39,844 bases of DNA from Nostoc sp. KVJ20. GTDB taxonomy: Bacteria > Cyanobacteriota > Cyanobacteriia > Cyanobacteriales > Nostocaceae. The translations under genes were made by a program, and so were the position numbers. The notes under the pieces were generated by a model, which saw nothing but the letters and a program-made list of their open reading frames with translations, was not told the DNA's origin and made no database searches. Location of the stretch: NCBI RefSeq assembly GCF_001712795.1, contig NZ_KV757620.1, positions 1-39,844 of the forward strand. Reading direction: 5' to 3'. Each line of letters begins with the position of its first letter. The first letter of the stretch is position 1. Below are positions 32,591 through 39,844 of the stretch, in pieces.

Positions 32591-32816
32591 CTAAATCTAC
32601 ATAAATTAGATTTCCTTTTTCTACATTTTCCAAAGCTTTGAGCAGATGTTTTTTGTTATTCTCTGATTTCAAAAGATAAGTAGTTTCATCCTCTTCAGTT
32701 GATGGTTCAACTAGCACAATAACTTCTACGATTGTTCCTTCTGGTAGTTCGGTTGCTGAGAGTTCAATCTTGCCATCTTTGCCTACAATAGCTTTTTGTT
32801 TAATTCCACTAAGCAT
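32565..32816 (-). CDS. Antitoxin of the YoeB pair, AbrB-like N-terminus with YefM-like C-terminus
   Basis: 83 aa. The C-terminus (about 47-83: YLLKSENNKKHLLKALENVE KG...) resembles the YefM toxin-wrapping tail. The N-terminus (GIKQKAIVGKDGKIELSATE LPEGTIVEVIV) is a beta-rich domain with a GKDGKIELP-type strand pair and does not look like the Phd/YefM DNA-binding domain; it resembles an AbrB/SpoVT-like or other small beta fold. The gene precedes the toxin and overlaps it, as antitoxins do. Calling it the antitoxin is safe by position and tail; the DNA-binding class is less sure. I give no symbol because it is not a plain YefM. Confidence 0.78.
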   Translation of the reverse strand: MLSGIKQKAIVGKDGKIELSATELPEGTIVEVIVLVEPSTEEDETTYLLKSENNKKHLLKALENVEKGNLIYVDLDEYEKNYL

Positions 32817-32880
32817 AATTCATATTTCCTCCTATCTTTACTACCTTATTGTAACTATGTTTGACTGAGATGATATTTGA

Positions 32881-32931
32881 GCGATCGCTTTTCTTTGTTG
32901 GCGTGGATGGTTCGTTAAAAAGAGCGATCGT
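32881..32931. repeat. Direct repeat flanking the toxin-antitoxin pair, right copy
   Basis: Begins GCGATCGCTT and contains TCGTTAAAAAGAGCGATCG (32912-32930), matching the left copy at 32266-32285 apart from one A. It lies upstream of the antitoxin start (32816) and about 120 bp before the AT-rich orphan gene. Confidence 0.6.
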
Positions 32932-33054
32932 TATTAGACAGAATAGAACTCAAATTGGGAATACTAAGTGAAGCGCAGATATTTGCTGTGCAGAATCGAA
33001 GTGACTAGCTAGCAGACATCACGCTGTTGAAATTTTAGCAAATGAGAGAAAATT

Positions 33055-34239
33055 ATGGAAACGGTTACAGCAACATTTTCAATTCCTGACTGGATTAATG
33101 AAGGCTTAAAAACTAAAGCCTACGAACGTGTTGGAGGTGTTATTCGTGATTTTCGGACAAAGCAGATAGTTGCTATGTTACGTGAAACAGTACCTTATTT
33201 AACTCAACCATTAACAATACTGTCTCAATTTGGTTCAGCAGCAAGTATTCTTAATCTGGGTGTTTCAGTAATAGGATTTGTCGTTGTAATTAAACGCTTA
33301 TGGGAAATTGAACAGCGCCTTAAAATTGTACAAAAAGATGTCAATAAACTCAATCTTAAATTTGACCTTTCCGTTTATGCTAACTTTCGTGCAGCCCTTG
33401 ATTTAGCGCGTGATGCTTTTACAATGAATAAGCTTGAAAATCGTATCAATATGGCAAATTTAGCCATCAACCGATTTTTAGAAGCTCAACATATTTATGC
33501 TGGTTCTTTTGAGACTGTATTAGAAGAAAACATTGAAGTTGCTGATGAGTATCTAAAATCATTATTTTTAACTTATGTAGCTAGGGCACTTTGCTATTTA
33601 GAATTAGAAGAAATTGATACTGCACTACATTGTTTACAAGAAGGTGCAGAGTTTCTATCTCAAAGTGTAAAAAAGTTTATTTTATCAACATTCCAATATC
33701 TTAATCAAGAAGAAAAAGAGCAATTTTATAAAAATCATACAATATTAGTTCCTCCTACACATCTCGCTGTAAATAACGTGATTAGTGGTGTTATTGGAGG
33801 ATGGACTACTTTAAGACCAAAAGTAGAACCATTTTTTCTTGAAGCATCTCTATTAGCAATAGAGCCAATAATACCAATACCAGGAGTATTATTAGCATTA
33901 ACTACACAAATAGCACCAATAACAGCAGCGCCAGTAGCTTTATTCTCTGTAGCAGTATTACTAAAAACATTACTAGATCAAAAATCTAAACAGGAGGTAG
34001 AACCAAAATTAACTCAAAAATTAGAAAAAATTGAAGCGCAGATAGAAGCATATTATTGTTTTGAGGCATATCAGGCAGAAATTCAGGCAATGTCTAAGTT
34101 AAATATCAATTTCAAAGATTGGCTTACACTAACTCCATTATCTGATATGCAAACTGAAAAATTAGAAGTTTTATATATTATTCCATCTACACCTTTACAA
34201 GTTGAAGTATGCAATTATTCAATTTTTGATTATGAATAA
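33055..34239 (+). CDS. Orphan protein with two hydrophobic blocks and coiled coils, 394 aa
   Basis: Composition is clearly more AT-rich than the neighbours. The N-terminus TFSIPDWINEGLKTKAYERV with GGVIRDFRTKQIVAMLRE precedes a hydrophobic segment (60-80, ASILNLGVSVIGFVVVIKRL), then a coiled coil (80-100). A helical middle follows (110-215, LDLARDAFTMNKLENRINMA and CLQEGAEFL), then a second long hydrophobic block (about 266-306, IPIPGVLLALTTQIAPITAA then PVALFSVAVLLKTLL) and another coiled coil (about 315-335). No signal peptide. The helix-coil-hydrophobic-hairpin plan recalls alpha-helical pore-forming or membrane-effector proteins, but no family is recognised, so function is unknown. It converges on the HEPN-like gene. 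Confidence 0.65.
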   Translation: METVTATFSIPDWINEGLKTKAYERVGGVIRDFRTKQIVAMLRETVPYLTQPLTILSQFGSAASILNLGVSVIGFVVVIKRLWEIEQRLKIVQKDVNKLNLKFDLSVYANFRAALDLARDAFTMNKLENRINMANLAINRFLEAQHIYAGSFETVLEENIEVADEYLKSLFLTYVARALCYLELEEIDTALHCLQEGAEFLSQSVKKFILSTFQYLNQEEKEQFYKNHTILVPPTHLAVNNVISGVIGGWTTLRPKVEPFFLEASLLAIEPIIPIPGVLLALTTQIAPITAAPVALFSVAVLLKTLLDQKSKQEVEPKLTQKLEKIEAQIEAYYCFEAYQAEIQAMSKLNINFKDWLTLTPLSDMQTEKLEVLYIIPSTPLQVEVCNYSIFDYE

Positions 34240-34257
34240 TATATAATATTTAGTTTT

Positions 34258-34282
34258 AGTTTAAAAAATTAAAATTTAAACT
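34258..34282. terminator. Weak AT hairpin between the two orphan genes
   Basis: AGTTTAAA (34258-34265) pairs with TTTAAACT (34275-34282) around a 9-base loop in the 85-bp convergent spacer. Low stability; offered only because of its placement. Confidence 0.3.
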
Positions 34283-34324
34283 TGGATAAAGGTTTGTACA
34301 AGTAATTTTATAATGTTAAAATTT

Positions 34325-35440
34325 TCAATTTATTAATTCACTATCATCATCAAGGTCTTTATGAATATATACGCCATTGGTATGAAGAAATCTGAGTAAT
34401 GCAAAACGTATTATTCTTTCTAAACCAATGTAAGTTGGTATTCTCTTGAGAACCTTTTTTAAATCTTTGTCATCCACATTAGGTTCAGGTATACCAACTT
34501 CATTTATACTTTGATACATTTGTTCTATATATGGTTTAAAAATTTGCCCTGTATGAAGATACTTACTTCTTATGTCATGAGCTGCTTTTATATTTATTTC
34601 AATACATTCCTCTTTAAGTTTCATACTTTCATCAGTACTTTCTGTTTTACTAAAAAATTTCTTATTAAGTAAACTTTTGAGAGTTAAACTAAACTTTTTC
34701 CTTACTTTATATGATCCACTTTTTAAGTGTTTAATATCACTTTCTTGAGCTACGCACGCTAATCTAATAAATATTTGTTTAGTTTCTTCATCATATAATT
34801 CATTATCAGTATATTCATAAAAATTTGACAGTATTTCTCCACAAGTAATTAAATCAAGATATGCTTTTTCTATATCCTGATCCATGATTTGAAGTGAATT
34901 CAAATAAAACTTGCCAGCGGCCAAGAAGTATCTATGTAGTTTTTCATATTGAGCATTGCGAGTTAAGATAAACTTGATTATTGCTTCACATTTATCAAAT
35001 GTAAGTGGAATTTCAAGGTCTTTTCTGGGGAAATGATTATTAATACCAAAATAGTAGTTATAAATTGAAAATATTGGTTCATAATTTGGCATCCAAAAAA
35101 TTCCATAGCTTTCTAATATTCCATGATTATCAAACCTTTTTCCATAATAAACAGCGAGAGCAATAGATATACTGTCACCAATATATGAATTATCAGGAAT
35201 TACTATTTGTTGATCTGGTTCAGGTAGAAAATTAAAAGTGCAAACATAGTAATATATACTTATTTGACTTTCATTATATTCATTCTCTCTCTGTGTATTT
35301 TTTAAAGCTTGATTTCTCATACTTGGATGTGCTGGTGCAATAAGTAATTCATCATTTTCATAGTCACCATTGAATCTAGCTGGTGATGAAATTAAACATT
35401 TGTGAATATTAGGATGTGATCTTAACTTTGAATTATTCAT
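34325..35440 (-). CDS. Orphan protein with HEPN-like R-x4-H motif, 371 aa
   Basis: Strongly AT-rich with A/T-ending codons, unlike the chl genes next door. No signal or membrane segment. The C-terminal half is all alpha: IEKAYLDLITCGEILSNFYE (about 190-209), KVRKKFSLTLKSLLNKKFF, then AHDIRSKYLHTG at 287-298 with R291 and H296. R-x4-H within a long helix, followed by G, is the HEPN ribonuclease signature (as in Apea-like or abortive-infection HEPN proteins). The N-terminal about 180 residues (ISIYYYVCTFNFLPEPDQQI and YGKRFDNHGILESYGIFWMP) are beta-rich and unrecognised. A nucleic-acid-degrading immune or stress role is plausible but inferred from one motif. Confidence 0.6.
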   Translation of the reverse strand: MNNSKLRSHPNIHKCLISSPARFNGDYENDELLIAPAHPSMRNQALKNTQRENEYNESQISIYYYVCTFNFLPEPDQQIVIPDNSYIGDSISIALAVYYGKRFDNHGILESYGIFWMPNYEPIFSIYNYYFGINNHFPRKDLEIPLTFDKCEAIIKFILTRNAQYEKLHRYFLAAGKFYLNSLQIMDQDIEKAYLDLITCGEILSNFYEYTDNELYDEETKQIFIRLACVAQESDIKHLKSGSYKVRKKFSLTLKSLLNKKFFSKTESTDESMKLKEECIEINIKAAHDIRSKYLHTGQIFKPYIEQMYQSINEVGIPEPNVDDKDLKKVLKRIPTYIGLERIIRFALLRFLHTNGVYIHKDLDDDSELIN

Positions 35441-35535
35441 AATTAAAATTGTGAGTTTAAAACGTGAAAAAAAAGAGTAATCTTAATCTCAGTCTACAAA
35501 TCTAGCACAACTTTCACCTCTCCTCTGCGGTTCGT

Positions 35536-35566
35536 AAAAAAAAGGACGAACCCGAAAAGTTCGCCC
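35536..35566 (-). terminator. Rho-independent-type terminator of the chl operon
   Basis: On the minus strand GGGCGAAC pairs with GTTCGTCC (one G-U pair) around a 7-base loop, followed by eight T residues. It lies 41 bp after the chlN stop. Confidence 0.9.
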
Positions 35567-35606
35567 GTAACATAGTATTATGCTGTTGCTAAATCTAAAC
35601 CCAAAT

Positions 35607-37034
<1,428 letters not shown>

Positions 37035-37186
37035 TTAATGGCAGTTCAACCAATTTCAGATTTTAGATTGATAATTTTGGATTGAAGGCTGGGACAATAA
37101 AAGTATCCTCTGTCTAACGACAATTTCCCTAATTCCTCATCCAAAACCCCAAATCTAAACCTTAAAATTGCGAAGAACGGCAATAA

Positions 37187-37975
37187 TTAAGCGTTGGGGA
37201 AGAGGCGGGCAATTTCTGATTCATCAAAAACGCCTGCTGGCAGTTCTTCCCCCAAAAAATCGTTACTTTCTTCAGCCTTTTGCAAAGCTGTTTCATCACC
37301 CCAGACATCTGATAACACGTCTTTAAACGCATTCTCATCTAGTGAACTATCTTCAAGTTCCTCGTCTTCATCCAGCTTTACTTCTATCGCAGCTGTTGAA
37401 TCGAAGGCAATTTCCCCAAACTCATCTGCTTCTAAACTAGAGGTTTGCAGAGACTCATCTTTTGAGTTGTGTCCGTTGGTCAAGGAAATATCGCCAAAGC
37501 CATCCTCGGTTTCCTCCAACTCGCTGATCCCAAAGCTTTCATCCTCAGAATCCACCATTGTGAACTCTTGAACTACCGCCACCGCCGCAAAGCCATTTGT
37601 ATGAGAATGTGTCAATGTTTCATCTTCAGGCTTTTCGTCAATGACATCTGCTGCTGCTTCCACGAATCTCTCGACATCTGGGTTGACGACGAAGCGATTA
37701 CCGAGAGCTAAATCTGGGTCAAAATGCAAATCCAGCACGTCAATTAGGGTATCGGCGTCAGGATTAAGTTTGGCAAAGGGCAACATTAACTGCGCTAGCT
37801 TCGGTTCTAGGGCGTTAAGAACTCCCAGGATGAGGTAAGAAGGTGGTCGCTTCCCGCCATCAGGGGTGTACACTGATTCCACTTGCATGTGCAGGGTAAT
37901 CCAGTCTCGATTATTCTGGAAAAATTGCAACCACTTTTGCTTTATTGAATCTGTAAAGCTATGAAAGAATGCCAT
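37187..37975 (-). CDS. DUF5331-family protein between chlL and chlN
   Basis: 262 aa from the ATG at 37975 (an upstream ATG at 37990 would add MGDNN). N-terminal about 120 residues: MAFFHSFTDSIKQKWLQFFQ and NRDWITLHMQVESVYTPDGG, then YLILGVLNALEPKLAQLMLP, a conserved soluble domain. The following about 120 residues are very acidic and Ser-rich (EDEELEDSSLDENAFKD) and likely disordered. The end, GVFDESEIARLFPNA, is short and well-formed and could be a docking peptide. It starts 32 bp after the chlL stop. The family is cyanobacterial; a role in DPOR assembly or regulation is suggested only by gene order. Confidence 0.8.
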   Translation of the reverse strand: MAFFHSFTDSIKQKWLQFFQNNRDWITLHMQVESVYTPDGGKRPPSYLILGVLNALEPKLAQLMLPFAKLNPDADTLIDVLDLHFDPDLALGNRFVVNPDVERFVEAAADVIDEKPEDETLTHSHTNGFAAVAVVQEFTMVDSEDESFGISELEETEDGFGDISLTNGHNSKDESLQTSSLEADEFGEIAFDSTAAIEVKLDEDEELEDSSLDENAFKDVLSDVWGDETALQKAEESNDFLGEELPAGVFDESEIARLFPNA

Positions 37976-38007
37976 GTTATTGTCCCCCATCCTGAGAACT
38001 TGGTGAT

Positions 38008-38874
38008 TTATACAATCATCAAGTCTAGTTCCTCTTCTGAATTAGGAACCTGGGGTTTACCCGGATTTAGATAAAAATCGGACAACAAAGCGAACAACTC
38101 CCGATCTGGTGTGTCATTCGGTACAACACCTTCAGGACGCGCTAGAATTTGGTCGGCGATGTTGAGATAGTAGTCGCAAACGTAGTCTAGGGAAGGATCT
38201 TGCTCTGCCATCTCAAATAAAGTCTTTCCTTTCACACGGGAAACACGGATATCTTCAATCAAAGGCAAAACTTCCAAAACTGGCATGGGCACAGCTTCTA
38301 TATATTTTTCAATCAAGTCGCGCTTGGAGGTGCGATTGCCAATTAACCCAGCTAAACGCAGTGGGTGAGTTCGGGCTTTTTCGCGGACTGAAGCAGCAAT
38401 CCGATTAGCCGCAAATAAAGCATCAAAGCCGTTGTCTGTAACAATCAGGCAGTAATCTGCATAGTTGAGTGGTGCTGCAAAACCACCGCAAACTACGTCA
38501 CCCAGAACGTCAAAAAGAATTACATCGTACTCATCAAAGGCGTTGAGTTCTTTAAGTAATTTTACGGTTTCACCGACCACATAGCCGCCACATCCAGCAC
38601 CCGCAGGTGGGCCACCAGCTTCTACGCAATCAACACCACCGTAGCCTTTATAAATCACATCTTCCGGCCAGACATCCTCGTAGTGATAATCCTTTTCTTG
38701 GAGGGTGTCGATAATTGTCGGAATCAAAAACCCAGTCAGGGTAAAGGTACTGTCATGTTTGGGGTCGCAACCAATTTGCAGCACTTTCTTGCCACGTTTA
38801 GCTAGGGCGACGGATATATTACAGCTAGTTGTGGATTTGCCGATACCACCTTTTCCGTAGACTGCTAGTTTCAC
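38008..38874 (-). CDS. chlL: Light-independent protochlorophyllide reductase iron protein
   Basis: 288 aa from a GTG start at 38874, preceded by GAGGG eight bases upstream; an in-frame TTG at 38904 would add 10 residues not typical of the family. NifH-like ATPase. P-loop [12 protein letters not shown] (6-17), 4Fe-4S ligands C95 (AGAGCGGYV) and C129 ([11 protein letters not shown]), switch FDVLGD (121-126). It gives electrons with ATP hydrolysis to ChlN/ChlB. It is the first gene of a leftward chlL-DUF5331-chlN unit. The 693-bp upstream spacer holds a dispersed repeat. Confidence 0.97.
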   Translation of the reverse strand: MKLAVYGKGGIGKSTTSCNISVALAKRGKKVLQIGCDPKHDSTFTLTGFLIPTIIDTLQEKDYHYEDVWPEDVIYKGYGGVDCVEAGGPPAGAGCGGYVVGETVKLLKELNAFDEYDVILFDVLGDVVCGGFAAPLNYADYCLIVTDNGFDALFAANRIAASVREKARTHPLRLAGLIGNRTSKRDLIEKYIEAVPMPVLEVLPLIEDIRVSRVKGKTLFEMAEQDPSLDYVCDYYLNIADQILARPEGVVPNDTPDRELFALLSDFYLNPGKPQVPNSEEELDLMIV

Positions 38875-39567
38875 TGTTGTTTCCCTCTTATAGCTTCTTG
38901 TCAAACTTGTGGCTCAAACATTTGCCTTCACCTTTCCTGAGATGGCGATGCGTGAGGTCTGTGAATGTCATTATTGGGCAAATTACATAGAAAAGAAAGT
39001 GGCTCCTAATCTGTAAAACGGTCTAATATGATGAATTAAAAATTAATTGTATCTATTTAGGTTTTTATCAACCTAAAAGACTTTAATAGCTCTAAAAATA
39101 GCTAAAAAAAACTTTTTATTACTTATTTTTATAAAAATAGTTACAAAATACAAAAAGCTAGAATAGGCTTTTTTGAATGCTTTTCATGGAATTAGCTGAT
39201 GTTTGTACAACGTGTTTTCAGCGCATTGGGGCGCAGGGTTAAGGGTAAAGCGAGGTATATGCAGCCCTATGCTGAAAATACTATTGGAATTTGCGTTAGC
39301 GTAGCTCGCCGTACCACTTCCCTGCGGGACGCTACGCGAACGTGGAAGCAACCTACGCACAGCGTTCCGCAGGAAAGGTATCGCAGATAAATTGCCAGTT
39401 TTTAGTCGATAGTCACAACCATTTAATTGCTGCTTGAGAGTAAGTTAGTGTGATTTTGTAAAAAATTATTAAATTGTCAGATCTTATCTAAGATTGTTAA
39501 ATCTTTCGGCTGCCGCCTCCTTCAATGGCAGCAGCCCACTTATGGGCAACACTGGGAGCGAAGCAAA
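38875..39567. repeat. chlL leader with a dispersed GCTACGC-type palindromic repeat (about 39225-39385)
   Basis: Upstream of chlL is an AT-rich leader (38905-39190), the likely promoter zone. It is followed by TTTGCGTTAGCGTAGCTCGC, CCCTGCGGGACGCTACGCGA and CGCACAGCGTTCCGCAGG blocks at 39290-39375. These inverted GCGTTAGCG / CGCTACGC cores match the family seen at 17886-17950 and 23176-23260. A rightward frame across it (39199-39390) is Arg-rich repeat translation and not a gene. Confidence 0.62.
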
Positions 39568-39822
39568 TCAGGACACCTCATTTTCAATTCCGTGGATTTC
39601 CTGTAATGTTTGCCAGCCAGCTTGCCATTGGGAGTTATCTTGTAATAATTTGGCATTTATCCAGAAACGGACTTTAGGATCACAAGCAGAAACCATTTCG
39701 GCATAAACCCACTTAGCCTGATTTTTACGATTTACTACTTGGAAGTGCCGCCAGCCATCAACTTTTTGCTGTGCTGTCCACTTAGAACCAACTAGGTAAG
39801 GAAATTTTTGTTTTTTAGTCAT
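39568..39822 (-). CDS. Small Trp-rich protein (TIGR02450-type)
   Basis: 84 aa. FPYLVGSKWTAQQKVDGWRH, WVYAEMVSACDPKVRFWI, then NAKLLQDNSQWQAGWQTL match the TIGR02450 Trp-rich family: regularly spaced W residues (about 15, 24, 38, 54, 66, 70). The family is found in cyanobacteria and gamma-proteobacteria and its function is unknown. No signal peptide. It is a single leftward gene; heptamers begin directly upstream of its start. Confidence 0.85.
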   Translation of the reverse strand: MTKKQKFPYLVGSKWTAQQKVDGWRHFQVVNRKNQAKWVYAEMVSACDPKVRFWINAKLLQDNSQWQAGWQTLQEIHGIENEVS

Positions 39823-39844
39823 TTGTCATTCGTCATTCGTCATT
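39821..39844. repeat. TCATTCG/TCATTTG heptamers at the window edge
   Basis: About three 7-bp units run off the end of the window, immediately upstream of the Trp-rich gene start; the first overlaps its ATG (39820-39822). Confidence 0.75.

Noticed and set aside
39199..39390. 63-codon Arg-rich frame upstream of chlL
   Set aside because: It is a translation of palindromic repeat DNA; similar repeats occur in other spacers.

Overview
The window looks like chromosome from a filamentous, heterocyst-type cyanobacterium (Nostoc/Anabaena group). The reasons are dense HIP1 octamers (GCGATCGC) in and between genes, many heptamer tandem repeats (STRR type) in the spacers, light-independent protochlorophyllide reductase genes (chlL, chlN), a SphS/SphR/PhoU-type phosphate block, an SLH/OprB porin, and several families largely confined to cyanobacteria (DUF3318, DUF5331). 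I found no tRNA, rRNA or CRISPR array, and no transposase.

Layout. 1-1.1 kb: the 5' end of a leftward gene for a large secreted metalloprotease-like protein with an FG-GAP-type repeat, then a short orphan coding remnant. 1.2-6.5 kb: an Hsp70-like protein, a Uma2 nuclease-fold protein, two tandem L,D-transpeptidases, a KDPG-type aldolase and a tiny basic ORF. 6.5-8.7 kb: two paralogous coiled-coil proteins of unknown function. 9.2-12.1 kb: response regulator, histidine kinase and PhoU (phosphate sensing), with a long hairpin just before the kinase start. 12.2-14.3 kb: an SLH/OprB porin behind a repeat-laden leader. 14.4-19.3 kb: small or conserved unknown genes (zinc ribbon, DUF3318, a GT-C-like polytopic membrane protein, a 63-aa membrane protein, a glycine-zipper-like exported protein, a 97-aa protein) separated by dispersed repeats.

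19.4-23.6 kb: a leftward metabolic block acpP - fabF - tkt (fatty-acid elongation and Calvin cycle/pentose phosphate). 24-26.6 kb: an HdrB-like CCG-domain protein, a second DUF3318 protein and a YbjN-like acidic protein. 27.1-31.4 kb: a complete polar amino-acid ABC transporter (binding lipoprotein, two permeases, ATPase; AapJQMP / Nat-Bgt type). Heptamer repeats sit on both permease starts, and a 5-codon leader ORF is stop/start-overlapped with the first permease.

31.4-35.5 kb is the accessory segment: an RHH-like protein plus HNH nuclease pair, a YoeB toxin with an unusual antitoxin between direct repeats, then two convergent AT-rich orphan genes. One orphan has two hydrophobic blocks and coiled coils. 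The other carries an R-x4-H motif like that of HEPN ribonucleases. This is the best place in the window for an undescribed defence or conflict system. 35.6-38.9 kb: chlL - DUF5331 - chlN, a leftward operon for dark chlorophyll synthesis with a T-tract terminator. The right end holds a dispersed palindromic repeat and a small Trp-rich protein gene.

Function names rest on recognisable motifs in the translated sequence. No database search was run.
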